Source of the DNA: Rhineura floridana
Taxonomy: Eukaryota; Chordata; Lepidosauria; Squamata; Rhineuridae
Assembly: GCF_030035675.1 (NCBI RefSeq)
Contig: NC_084487.1
Location: 90,778,486 to 90,842,485, forward strand
Length of the DNA stretch: 64,000 bases
Direction of reading: 5' to 3'
Shown in pieces: positions 31,804-42,765 of this stretch. The notes beneath the pieces are model-generated. The model was not told where the DNA came from and did no database searches. It saw only the letters and a program-made list of their open reading frames with translations. Every line of letters starts with the position of its first letter. Positions within the stretch are counted from its first letter, which is position 1. The position numbers and the translations under genes are program-made.

Positions 31804-32769
31804 CCATCATGCTTAACAAATGTTCTGAATGCTGTTCATCCACCCCTGCAATGGGACCGATTTTGCCCAACACAATGATGCAGGTAGCCTTGCAAGACTG
31901 CCCCTGAGGGGAGGGGGAAGAGTACCTCAATACATTGCACAAGAGGGCCAATCATTTTTGTTGAGCACAACCCCTATAAAATTGATAGCCCCACCCAACC
32001 ACTTCCTCTTTACTTGAGCAAAGCAACCCACCCTTGGCATAGTATGAGATTAGCTATGCACCATTTTGGGGGCTGAGTAGGATTTGTGTGTGTGTGCCTG
32101 GTTGGCTCTTGGAGCACATTTTTTCACATACTCCATACTAGATGATAATCTTGGGCCAGGTAGTGAATTGGTTGATTGGTTTAATTGTACTTTGGTTTGG
32201 CTGCTTGGTATTTTTGTCACAACTTGGGCATTTAGTGCAGGCAGTCAGGTAAAATACTCTGGCTACTTCTGGTAAGCATCCTGAGGCACTCTGGCATGAA
32301 GGGCATCTTACCAGTCACCTCCCATGGCCAGCCAGCTTGGGGGACAGGAGATAATTGCTTGGTGTTGGGACCTGCTAGGATTATACTGCCACACTCTGAA
32401 CAGTGGAGGTGGAGGGACTAACAAGTGTCCCCACCACCACCACCTTTAGGTCATTTTCATGACAATGAAGCCTCACACCAGTCTGATGACGGTGCTGGAC
32501 TTCAAGCCAGGGCGGAATTGCCCATGTTACAAAAGAGAGAACATTTACTCATCTCCCCTCTGCCCCCCATCTCTAAAGAATTGCATGCCCACAGCAGATT
32601 TAATTTAACCAGATTTAATTTAATTTAACTAGATTCTAATGGTTTAATAAAGATATGATCTTTTACACCAGTTGTTTCCTGAGTCTTCTGGCATGTGCAG
32701 GGAATTACTACTATATATTAATATTTCAAAGCTTATCTTGTCTCTTATTTTAAAATAAGAATAACAGCA
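31804..32769. other. No gene recognised
   Basis: Short ORFs at 31829-32628 show no domain. Nothing repetitive was recognised except TTTAATTTAACCAGATTTAA at about 32600, a small AT duplication. Confidence 0.4.
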
Positions 32770-32850
32770 ATTCACTATCATTTTTATTTGTATCCTACTT
32801 TTCTGCTGAAAACACCCAAAGCAGCTTCTGGCATGATAGATCTGGGAATA
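32770..32850 (-). mobile_element. L2-clade LINE tail scrap
   Basis: TTTTTATTTGTATCCTACTT, then AAAGCAGCTTCTGG, is the antisense tail (…GTATAAATAAAT type). Confidence 0.45.
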
Positions 32851-32929
32851 TGCTACACAGGCAATCTATGCTGTCCAAGAAGTTCATCAGTTCTGTTTAT
32901 GACTTCACAGTATTGTCCTGTGAGCAGAC

Positions 32930-33325
32930 GTGTAGTTGTCCAGGGTCTCAGGGGGGCTTAGACACTACTTTTTTGGGAGCAGGGTCCCTATGTCTTCAGC
33001 ATCCTATGAGACAATCAGCATGAAAGGGGAGAGTGTTAGCCATTGAGAAGAGTCTTCTAACATGCTTCCTTGTCCTTTCCTGCTGATCGGAGCCAATGAA
33101 AGAGTGAAAGGAGGTGAGTCTGCCATTGAGAAGACTCTTCTCAGTAGCTAACACTCTCCCCTTTCATGCTGAATGGCTCCTAGGGATGTCTGTTGTTGTG
33201 GGAGAAGGTATAAACAACAATTTCATTCCCAACTCAGCAGCAAAATAAAGGGAGTGCCTGTAACTAACACAAAGGGACCCTGCACGTATGAATTTGCCAC
33301 TATACTACTGCCTGTGAGTGTTCCT
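32930..33325 (+). repeat. ~400-bp dispersed repeat, copy 2
   Basis: Inverted relative to the copy at 22880-23310. It shares GGGAGCAGGGTCCCTATGTC, the paired CATGAAAGGGGAGAGTGTTA and TAGCTAACACTCTCCCCTTT arms, and GAGAAGAGTCTTCT. The arms fold back on each other. Confidence 0.7.
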
Positions 33326-33903
33326 TTATCACAGACACATCATTCTCCTTTAATGCCTGAATATTTACTACCACATCCTTATGGTTGATTATAGCATACT
33401 GCCATTAAAACAGAATTCAAAGTAAAGATTTCTCATGGGTTCCTCAAAAACCCTGTTTAAAAAGAAGAAGAAAAAATGAACTGTGCAGTGTTCAACAACT
33501 TTTTCTTCATTTGGCATGAAAAAGACGAGGTGCACTACTTTGTTTTGTCTGCAGATACCACTCTTTTCCTGTGCATTTGCTTTTGCAGCATGTTGTGAGC
33601 AGAACATTAACAAAAGCTATTACACTTGAATCCATTTCTCACTGCTAACAAGGAAATTATAACGACATGATTTCTGCCTTCAGCTGCTAATCACAAATAA
33701 TGGAGTTTGTCACCTTTGATAGGAATACAAAATGGAATATGAAGATTTAGTGAGATTATAAATCATTGTTCATACAGATGAGTATAAAAAGGGTGACAAT
33801 TATTTTACAAAGCACTTTATTCACTACCGAGTAGTATAACTGGTATGTAAATACCTGCAACTTACTGTTTCTACAGATGCTCCTGTGGTTTTCATTAACA
33901 ATA
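33326..33903. other. No gene recognised
   Basis: AT-rich, unassigned. Confidence 0.4.
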
Positions 33904-33904
33904 T

Positions 33905-34140
33905 TTTATAATTTATTTATTGGGGGCATTTCTAAACCACAAACTTGTTAAATCAACAATAAATAATAAAAAAACTTTATTGAATCAACAACACATTACA
34001 TCAATTTTTAAAATAATCCAACAGAAATAAATGCCTGTAAAAATGAAATAACTTAATCTGGCACCTGAACAATCACAAAGGGGGTGTTAGATGAACTTTC
34101 CTGGAAAGGGAATTCAATCACTGGGGTGCTACTGTTGCTG
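33905..34140 (-). mobile_element. L2-clade LINE 3' fragment
   Basis: Antisense tail (TATTTATTGGGGGCATTTCT), A-rich middle, then CCTGGAAAGGGAATTCAATC, matching the GGAGGGAATTCCAAAG block of other copies. Confidence 0.5.
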
Positions 34141-34551
34141 AAAATTACCTTAAATCTGCTCAAGAATAGACTTCATTATATGGAAGTCACAACCAGCCCT
34201 GATACTGTACACACTTCTTAGGCTTCACTGTGTCCTCACCATTGCTGCCCCTCAAGCAAGCTGCCATTTTAAAACATTCTCTGTGAATGTGCAATCTTTT
34301 CCCCTTTTCTGTTTTCTTAAATAAAATTGCATTACATAAACCAAAGAATGTGCAATGTACTTTAAATGGCCACTATATGAGGTAAAGTGGTGGAGTCTAT
34401 AACAGAGTGGAGGAGGTGGTTGTGTCAAGAGGCTTCGGACTCTTAGAAATAAGAACCTGGACTAAGGCTACAGTAGTTAAATGAAGACATTTAGCAGAGC
34501 ACTTTCCTTGCTCACAGTTATGATATTCTTCCTTCCAAAATTATCGGTAAG
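34141..34551. other. No gene recognised
   Basis: Nothing recognised. Confidence 0.4.
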
Positions 34552-34758
34552 TCCTAGGGTGACCAGCCTATGCCTAGGCCAGAGCATCCTCAAATATTGG
34601 TCTGAATCAAGGAATGGATCTGCCATAAATATTACAGCGGTGGCTTGATCTGGAATATAACATTACCATCACTGTGATCTCCTCTCTACCGTTACCATTA
34701 AATGCCCCAGCATTGGTAAGATGGCAATGGTAACAGAATATGGTCATCCTGTGGTGCC
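34552..34758. mobile_element. Short hAT-like element
   Basis: Ends TAGGGTGACCAG and ATGGTCATCCTG are inverted. The interior has mirrored TAACATTACCATCAC and GCAATGGTAACAG blocks. Confidence 0.5.
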
Positions 34759-36340
34759 AACAGGGGGACTGAGCTGTATACTGTGGCTAGGATCAGGCAC
34801 CTACATTGACTACAAGGGCCAGTGCTTAGGAACTTAGGGCAACACGGCCTTTTGTGACATCATCTCCCAAATTTTAATCTTGTCACCTGTATTAGTGGTT
34901 TCCAACCATTTTCTATAATAATATGACTCCCTGGCATCTCACTGAAAGTTTTTCTATATACTATTTTTTCATATGAATACAAAAGTAAGTGCTCAATTTA
35001 TGGTTACATTTACTGGATTCCCCCAAACCCATCTACCCGCCTACCGTTTTTCACATGCACTTTAGATCTTCCATTAGCAATATCAAGAACATTGATTAGA
35101 AGTTGCCATACCTCCGGCAAACCAAGCAAACATATTCTTTTTAATGTGGCAATCAAAAGAGAAAGGGCAGCTAACAGGAACTAGAGGAAAATGGAAGAAG
35201 AGTTGGTAAAATATATTGCTAACTGAATTGTATATTGCTATACTGCTAAATATATTGCTAACTGAAAGCTGGTTACTTTGTAGAAAAGAAACCTATATCG
35301 TATCTTCTTTTCCAAGAAACTGCAGGATAGTCCATTAACTTTAATACCTTTTCCAGAGTCTACTTTAATTATTGCATTTCATACCTCTGAGGGCAGAGTG
35401 GGCTTTGTTCCATGCTATTCTGTTCATTGTACTGACTTCAGAGTTTTCCTGTCTTTGTTATGTCTAAAATTAAGAGCCGTAAACTCTAGACATTAATGGA
35501 AGAACTGAAGTATTGATACTGGAATCATTTGACATGTTATTTTTGTGGACTAGAAAGTTATCTATATCTAATGCCTTTTTGTGTTGGTACAGACTATCCA
35601 CACCCTTTTTTTGCTGTCCATGGCAGCTATTTTGTGCTGGCATTAATGGCACATTTATCAAGATATGCGTACCATCACTTCGTTTTTTACCAAAAACAAC
35701 AACTCATCACTGTCTATATCTATAAAGAATTATAAGCTCTACAGGATATTGCAGCATAAGCCAGATCAGCAGTAACAGACCATTTGAGTTTATATAATGG
35801 TCAGCTACAAAAGTTATAACATAGTTTTCACATTTCACACAACTAATCAAAATCATCCTAATTTTCCCCACGACTACACAATATCCATATTTCTTTCAAC
35901 ATTTAGTGAGTGAAAGAACAATATCAGTGGTACTCAGAGTAGATCCCCACACTGAGCGCTTCCAGACAAACTCATTGACGTGATTGATGTGCATTTGTAA
36001 TGGATTTGAAGTGGACTGTCTGCATCTCCTCCTGCTTCATGATTCATGAATTGTTATGTGATGCTCCTGTGTCATTGCCTCTGCAGTAACACAGCACACC
36101 ACATAAGCAGGCAACCATCCTGCTGCTCCCCCCACTTCTTTTTCTCTCAGACCTTGCAGTTGCAATTCTGGCCAGCATCAGGGGTAGTACAAGCAGGAGC
36201 AGCATGGCTGCTGCTCTACTCTCTCTTTGGCCTGCGCCAGAAATCCAGTCTCTCTCCCTCCCTGCACCCCACACCTAGGCAAAGACATAGCCCCTGGAGG
36301 GAGAAAAATACCTACCTGGTCCCCACTACCCACTTGCCTC
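34759..36340. other. No gene recognised; two small repeats
   Basis: At about 34895 is a hAT-like TAGTGGTTTCCAACCATTTT scrap. At about 35212-35268 ATATATTGCTAACTGAA occurs twice, 43 bp apart. The ORFs at 35470-35735 and 36044-36489 have no domain. Confidence 0.4.
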
Positions 36341-36782
36341 TAGGGATAGAAGGATCTCTCAGCTTTGGTTCTTTCAGTTTCTCATGTTTCCAGTCTGAAA
36401 TTCAGTTCTCCAGGTTTCTGCAGCAATTTGCAATTTTTAAAAAAATCCTCATGAAAATTCTTCAGCATTTTAATGCAAATTTAACTTAATAAACACCTTT
36501 TCCTCTGCTGTTTTGACTAATGCACACATTTTTGCATGCAATTTCTCTTAATATAATACATTTTTGTGTTGTTTTCATTTTTTCAAATATATTCATTTTT
36601 ATACACATTTCCCCAATATATGCATTTTTTAAAACATTGGTTGGAGAACTGCATTGCAAAATTCAGATAAGTGCAAATTTTGAAGGGTGGCTGTGTTTCG
36701 GTTCTCATATTATTTCTATAAGTACGAATTTGATAAATTTGGCTTTAAATGTGAACTGAGTCAAATTTCTCCCCTATGCCTA
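36341..36782 (+). mobile_element. ~440-bp AT-rich hAT-like element, copy 1
   Basis: Aligned by eye with 46833-47270 along its full length: AGTTTCTCATGTTTCCAGTC, CCTCATGAAAATTCTTCAGC, GGAGAACTGCATTGCAAAAT, GATAAGTGCAAATTT and CAAATTTCTCCCC are shared. Target duplication is not clear for this copy. Confidence 0.65.
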
Positions 36783-37295
36783 TTTACCTTTGTAACCCAC
36801 CAATACGTATGCCACCCTAGTTTCTCTCTCTCCACACACATGCGCACATGCACATACACACACACAAGGAGAGAGAGTGAGAGAGCTTCCCTCACTGCGT
36901 GTGTGAATGTATCCTCCATTTGGGTTCCTTCCACTTTCATGAAAAAAAAAATCCTGTGCAAAACAAAATCGTAACAGACCCAGCCAGCCACAAACTCTCC
37001 TGACACAAGTGACTTTACCTTAGCCAGGGCCAAGCAGTGAAACAGAGCAGGCATGCACTGATTTTATCTCTCCCCCCTTTTTTATTTAAGCATATCTTAT
37101 TTGCATCATGCCAGCACCAAACTTTCACTTTTACAGTTTTAATGTGCAGACTGTGATTGCTGTGCTAAACCTATGCTTATTTCCGCAAAATGGCATCAAC
37201 AAGAAGTTATGTGGGAGTGGCTATATCCCAAAGAAGAGACTTTAGTATGGCACATCACCAGGGCACCCTAATGCCATGGCGTAACACAAGCAGGA

Positions 37296-37367
<72 letters not shown>

Positions 37368-37834
37368 CATTTATGGCATGAAAAATTACAGGATTTCAGC
37401 AGGAAGCAGTGGATCACGCATGGACTGCTACAGATGCCATGTTACCATCCAGATAGTTTCGAGGGTCCAAACAGGCTTGAATGTGAGAATGCATATGACC
37501 ACCCTAATATGTCAAGAGTGCAATTCATCCTGAATTCACATGAAAAGACCCATCTTGAGGTATCCTAAGAGTATAACTAATGTTGGATATCACCCATAGA
37601 GATTTTGTTTGTTTTGTCTGCATTTCAAAGCAGAACCAGTTCAGTATCTGGATTAATATGCAATGTTAAAAGGTGCTAAGGGACAGACAGCAGTTGTGAA
37701 AGAAAGGACTGTATTAAAGATCACATGGGAACATTGGGAAAGTTAAACAATAAACACTGAGACAGGTCAATGGAAAATTAATCTCATATATGTACATGCA
37801 CACACACACACACACACAGAGCTGCTTATGTTTG
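36783..37834. repeat. Unassigned region with (CA)n microsatellites
   Basis: A pure (CA)n run lies at about 37296-37364 and another at 37798-37819. A looser one is at 36830-36866. Nothing coding was recognised. The ORF at 37190-37381 is mostly the CA run. Confidence 0.7.
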
Positions 37835-38157
37835 AGACAAATTATATTTGTTTGTTTATATGCTGCTTAATGCCAAAATAGTTTTGTAAGCAATTTACAA
37901 AGTATTAAACCAGTTACACAAACTTTAAAATATAAACATCCGTAATATATGCAATAAAACAATCATATTAAAACAGCAATTAAAACATGAAACTCTGGTA
38001 GAGAGATCAAGGGAATTCCTGTATAAATAGATGTGCCATGACTGAAAAAGTCCACCCCTGATCACTACAAGCCAATTATCATCATCGGACCATGGCAAGA
38101 TTAGCCATGTTCCCCTTGTTGATCTTAATCCCCTCCCCAGGTAATGAAGGGGAAGTC
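37835..38157 (-). mobile_element. L2-clade LINE, 3' piece (split by L1)
   Basis: Antisense tail with TTGTTTATATGCTGCTTAAT and the A-rich block. It continues into 40161 onward after removal of the inserted L1-derived element, with the L2 3' text resuming as GGTAACCTGGCCCAGAATTG. Confidence 0.6.
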
Positions 38158-38750
38158 AGGGTTCTTTTTTTTTTTTTTTTTTCAATAATTTTTATTCAGA
38201 TTTTCATAAAACATACAAGACAAAATCATAAAACATTCAAAGACAAAAAACAAAATCAAAAATAGTTAAACAAAAAGAAAAAAAGAAAAAAAAAAACAAA
38301 AATAAAAAATAAAGAATAAAATATTGACTTCCCATTTGTCAAAGATCAAATCAGTTATAAGTCTATAATATATAACAATCCTGTCTCTTAAGTCATATTA
38401 TAAAATCACTTTCCTCCAGTAGTTATCTTACTTAATCATCAAATCTCATAAACATTACTTTATTCTTTCCACAAAAAGTCAAAGAGAGGTTTCAATTCTT
38501 TAAGAAATATATCTATCAATTTTTTTTCCAGATAAGCATATCGATTAATCCATCTCATTACTAATTATGATAATCTTATTGTCATAACCATAGTCAAAAT
38601 AAACATTTCAATTAATCCATCACATCAGAATCTGTTAGGTTCAATAATTTCAGTAGCCATTGTTCTATTATCTCTATTAGTTCCATTTTCCATCTTCCAT
38701 CTTCAGTAGTCTTGTTAAGTCCAGTAATTTCAATATCCAATCTTCCATTA

Positions 38751-39401
38751 TCAGTATTCCATAATAATCTTGCTGTCAAAGCCATAGTCATATAGTAAGA
38801 GTCTGATGGGGATTACCTCTATCCCAAATATTTTCTTGCCATCCATTCTGAATAGGTTGCTGAAATACTGCTGTAAAATCATATCTCTGTTCTTTTTTTC
38901 AAAATACACTGGGTCATCTCTTAAAAGTTTTTCCATTGTCACATGGCTGCAGTTAATTCCATAGATTTTCTCTATATTGGGCTCCATCACATCATTCCAG
39001 TCCAGAAGATTATCCATGCCATTGATAACTTTATCTCTAGAATCTTCATTCATTTCTTCAGAGATAACATTGAGTTCCAAACAATAGATTTTATTTCTAA
39101 AGTCCATAGACTCCAAATCTTGTTCCTGTTCCACGTTGGTTCCAATCTCCGGGATCTCCTCTCTCACAGGGACCCCTATTCCAGTCTCCAGGGTCACCTC
39201 TCTCACAGGGACCCCTGTTCCAATCTCCGGGGTCTCCTCTCTCACAGGGACCCCTTCCAGGGTCACCTCTCTCACAGGGACCCTTATATCTTTAATCTCC
39301 TGCTTCATTTTACTCAATTCAATTTTCATTATCTCAATCTCATCCATTATTTTCTGAAACATAGTTATTTCCAGATTTTCAGCCACTTTCTTAATTGCCA
39401 T
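38751..39401 (-). CDS. L1 ORF1-like protein in a HAL1-like element
   Basis: An open frame of 216 codons. I start at the ATG at 39401 (MAIKKVAENLEITMFQKIMD); the frame is open a little upstream only through a GTG. L1 ORF1 proteins are trimeric RNA-binding chaperones. Here residues 1-38 are a heptad-like coiled coil (IMDEIEIMKIELSKMKQEIK). Residues 39-90 are four repeats of VPVRE(V/E)(T/I)(L/P)E, an insert in the hinge. Residues 140-216 resemble the C-terminal RNA-binding part (IEKIYGINCSH, then KNRDMILQQYFSN and the IPIRLL end), like reptile L1 ORF1 text with IEKIFRVNS and RNEILQ. The usual LPRD is LRDD here, and the RRM region looks shortened. It is open, and therefore fairly young, but there is no sign it is expressed. 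Confidence 0.7.
   Translation of the reverse strand: MAIKKVAENLEITMFQKIMDEIEIMKIELSKMKQEIKDIRVPVREVTLEGVPVREETPEIGTGVPVREVTLETGIGVPVREEIPEIGTNVEQEQDLESMDFRNKIYCLELNVISEEMNEDSRDKVINGMDNLLDWNDVMEPNIEKIYGINCSHVTMEKLLRDDPVYFEKKNRDMILQQYFSNLFRMDGKKIFGIEVIPIRLLLYDYGFDSKIIMEY
39158..39290 (-). repeat. In-frame 39-bp minisatellite in ORF1, 4 copies
   Basis: TCTCACAGGGACC (plus strand) recurs at 39162, 39201, 39240 and 39270, giving spacings of 39, 39 and 30 bp. All are multiples of 3, so the reading frame is kept and the peptide varies only by 13- or 10-residue units. Confidence 0.9.
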
Positions 39402-40160
39402 TTTAAAAGAAAAATATAGGAAAACCACTTCTTATTTCAGCAACAATTGGGTTAATACTCCAAACTTGGTGACATCACAGTATAAACAGAGCAGACAGCC
39501 TTATCTCTCCAATAGTTAAGTAAACAAAATGCAGTTCCCAGGATCGAAACAATTAATGGCAATCGTCAAGAAACAGATTCGTCAAAATAAAATAGACCAA
39601 AAAGAGAGTAGTCTCAAAACAGTATAATATTTTTCAAAATAAAAATCTGGAATAGAAATCCCTCTTCTGTGTATATCTTTAGAATGCAAATCCAGGACAG
39701 CTTTTTGCAACAAAAACAGAGATAAGCTATTAATTAGTGCGTAGCAGAGAGAAGTTATGGCTCCCCAGTGAGATGTCAAAAACTGATCAATCTGGCAAAT
39801 CTCTTTTAAACAGCAACAATTTAAGTCAAGTAAAAGAAAAATATAGAAAGAAGGGTGCTTGCCTGTTAGTGCGTTCTCTCTTAGAAGATAAGGTGAACGT
39901 TCGCTTTATCAGATAGAGCTTGCTGTTAAAAATCCGTCCCACCTTCGTCGGCTGGACCTCGTCCCATAAATTAATGAGATCTGGTCGTCCCAACAAAAAT
40001 AGGCTTTGAGGTTAATCTCTTCGTTTCTCCCTACCCGGGAGAAGTTTAATCAGTCAAAAAAAAAAGAAAAAACTGACTGATATATCTGAATAAGCTTCTT
40101 TTGAGGCAGGAGCCCGTCTCAAAAGCAGGCACAGGCTAAGTCACCCTTCCCGGAAGTCCT

Positions 40161-41295
40161 AGGGTTCTAGGTAACCTGGCCCAGAATTGCTCAGAACTTT
40201 ATATGTAAGTAACAAGACCTTAAAAATGGCTAATAGGCAGTGAGTGCAGATCCCTCAGCACTGGTTTGACATGTGCCTGGCTCTGATAAGGGGTACCACT
40301 CACTACCTGAGCCACAGCATTCTGCACTAGCTGCAGCCTCCAGATCAGCTGTAAGGGAAGCACCACATAGAGCAGTAGTCTAAGTATAAGGTTACCAGCA
40401 CACAAGTCACAGTCACTAAGCATAGCAAAGGGCACAGTTGACATGCCAGCTGGAACTGGTGATAGACACTCTTTGCCATGCAGGCCACCTGGATCTCCAT
40501 GGGCAAAGATGATTCCAGGAGCACCTCTGAACTTCATACCTCTTCCTTTAGAAGGAGTACAACTCCACTGTCCCACTTCCATGGACAAGGATGCCAGCTG
40601 TCTGAGTCTGCTTATAGGTGATTCCAAGAGTGAGATCAGGTCACAGTCCATTGGCAAGCATGGGAGAATCAGTGAGAGAGGCAAGGTCCAGTCACAGTCT
40701 AAGGTCACATGCACTGGGGAATCAAGCTTGCGACAAGGAGGCACATCAAGAAACAAATAAGGAAGTTGCTCTAGCATCCTTCTCCATGGATTGAAGACTT
40801 TGATGCAGGAGCTCTCTAAGCACTACCCTAGAAATAGCTGTTGGACATCTGAACTAAGTGAGGAGCTGGGTCCACTCATGAGGAAGCCCATCACTCCCAA
40901 ACAGGTCTTCACCTTTGGGCAGGCACTCTGGCATCTGGTTGCTGCCCGGTCCTGGATGTTCATGCACCAGTGCCCTCTCAGGCTTGGAGATGGTTCAGTT
41001 TCCATCTCTGCTTCCGAGCCCAGGCTCTCTATAAGGGGCAAAAGGAGCTCAAGAGCTGTAAAACCCAGTAGTCCTGGTTCTGCCTCACTGCTACATGATC
41101 CCACCTGTTGCTCTGTCGGGTTCCAATGACACCCATCTAAAACAGGAGAAATGGTCTGGAAAGATGTCAGGGTCAAGGATATCAAAGGCCACTGAGAGAT
41201 CTAGCAAGAGCAAAAGGATTGCACTCCCCCCCGTCTCTTACACTGAGAAGGTCATTCATCAGGGCAACCAAGGACAACATCTTCAGGCATGTCCA
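40161..41295 (-). mobile_element. L2-clade LINE, 5' piece (split by L1)
   Basis: The minus strand reads the LQLVQNAVAQVVSGTPYQS motif near 40300, the same motif as LQLVQNTAARLL in 29385. Near 41170-41290 antisense text (GGCCACTGAGAGATCTAGCA, GGTCATTCATCAGGGCAACC) fits the upstream RT region. The middle (40440-41050) is not recognised in detail and may hold another insertion. Confidence 0.6.
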
Positions 41296-41779
41296 TCTAT
41301 GTACACTAAGGAGGGGCATAATTTAGATCTGAAACCTAGAAATATATTAGGATTCCTTTCCTCCCTCACACACAGATAGAGTTAACAAAAACAATAGTAA
41401 ACGTTAAGATTATCAGAGCTAATATCTTGAAAATCATGGAGAGAATAGGCATGTAAACCAAAGCTATCATTACTGAGAAGCACTACTGCGGTCACCACAG
41501 GAGAAAAATTACTATAGTCACAGAAGTGTTTGAACCTAAAAACCTAGCCCAAGAGGAGTTAGCATGAATTAGTGATGGGGAATGTCTTTGGTTGGATGCT
41601 ACAGAGATGTGTCTAAAAGCATTTTAGTAGCTGTAAGATAGACATCAATATCTGAAAGATGGCGGTCTTTCCCCAGGAGATAGTGTATTCAGAGACAGTA
41701 GTAACAAGAGTCCTATTAAGGCAAAAACAAAAAAGATTTAAACAAATCAAGATCTGCCAATATTGGCAGGGATTCAGAC
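41296..41779. other. No gene recognised
   Basis: Unassigned between an L2 piece and the Penelope-like element. Confidence 0.4.
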
Positions 41780-42728
41780 TATTCATTTAGTTGGGTGAAT
41801 TTATATTCATATTGTTGTTTGCATGGATGTTGTTAAGTATTGTGAAACCCCAGCTTAATAGAATTGTAAAGAACAACCAGCTCATTTTACTTAAAACTAC
41901 CAGAGGGGAACATGGACATATGCCCAGTACTGGAAAATTGTAAATGAAACACAATAAAATATGTCCTGCCTGTCCTAGTGCTTGTAAAAGTGGCTGTTTC
42001 CCTGAGGTACACACAGGTGATACAGCGTTTGGAGTGACAAGGATGAGTCCCTGGATTGGTGATAGGTGGCTTAAGCATAGCTCTCACAAACAGTCTGTGC
42101 AAATTAAGAGGTTGGCAAAATGCTATAACAGGAGGCCTGCTGATGGCTCTAGTAAGATGTTCAGAGTTTGCCACCAATGGGTAGTTTTCCCTGATTGCTC
42201 GGTGATAGTTAGGAGATGCTGGATGGAAATCCACCACAAATGGAATCCGTTGCTCTCTGCTCTTTGACACCTCAGTATGATGGAGGAGGTTTTCTCTAGA
42301 CAGAAAGGAGGCTCGGTGGATGTTGCAATTCATAATATGTGGAGAATATCCTCTTTGAAGAAGGTGTTCTTTAAGTTCACGGGTCCTTCTCTGGTATTTA
42401 TCTTCAGTGTTGCAAATAAGTTTGATTCTCAGAGCTAAGCTATACACAATGTTCTTCTTGATATGCCTAGGATGGCAGGATTTCCAGTTTAAATAGGTGT
42501 GGGCATCAGTGGGTTTGCTGTAGAGATCAGTGGCTATTTTGTTGTTTTCAATGGTAAGGGATGTGCGGATTGTCATTTGTACTATTAAATGATGGATAGA
42601 GTTGATGTAATTTTTAAATTGTTCCAAACTCTCTTTACCATTCGTCCAGACCATAAAGATGTCGTCAATGTATCGCCACCATATAAGTGGTTTGTTTATG
42701 GCCTTTTTGAGGATCTCCTGTTCCAGTT

Positions 42729-42730
<2 letters not shown>
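41780..42730 (-). mobile_element. Penelope-like element (Neptune-type) RT C-terminal part
   Basis: The minus strand encodes WWRYIDDIFMVWTNGKESLE (42600-42700), the Penelope-type RT motif with YIDD. It is followed by ATDLYSKPTDAHTYLNWKSC, HPRHIKKNIVYSLALRIKLI and RIPFVVDFHPASPNYHRAI, ending PGTHPCHSKRCITCVYL. These blocks are characteristic of Penelope-like elements in amphibians and reptiles. An open frame of 255 codons runs 41887-42654. The GIY-YIG endonuclease that normally follows is not recognised, so the 3' end appears truncated or replaced. The 5' part of the RT is missing at the (CT)n boundary. It is 5'-truncated and probably inactive. Confidence 0.8.

Positions 42731-42764
<34 letters not shown>
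42731..42764 (+). repeat. (CT)n microsatellite
   Basis: A near-pure CT run at the edge of the Penelope-like fragment. Confidence 0.9.

Positions 42765-42765
<1 letters not shown>

Larger units (their letters stand above)
38166..40160 (-). mobile_element. L1-derived element lacking ORF2 (HAL1-like), 2.0 kb
   Basis: Inserted on the minus strand into an L2-clade LINE. It is flanked by the 8-bp duplication agggttct (38158-38165 and 40161-40168). It runs from a GC-richer 5' UTR (39402-40160), through one open ORF1, to an AT-rich 3' UTR (38187-38750) and an 18-20-bp poly-A tail seen as poly-T at about 38166. No endonuclease or RT is present, and the space between ORF1 and the tail is under 600 bp. 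So it is either an internally deleted L1 or a member of a non-autonomous ORF1-only family, like mammalian HAL1. Confidence 0.75.

Noticed and set aside
37190-37381. ORF with a long Thr-His run
   Set aside because: It is the (CA)n microsatellite.
38943-39419. 158-codon plus-strand ORF
   Set aside because: Shadow of the L1 ORF1 on the other strand, kept open by the 39-bp repeat.
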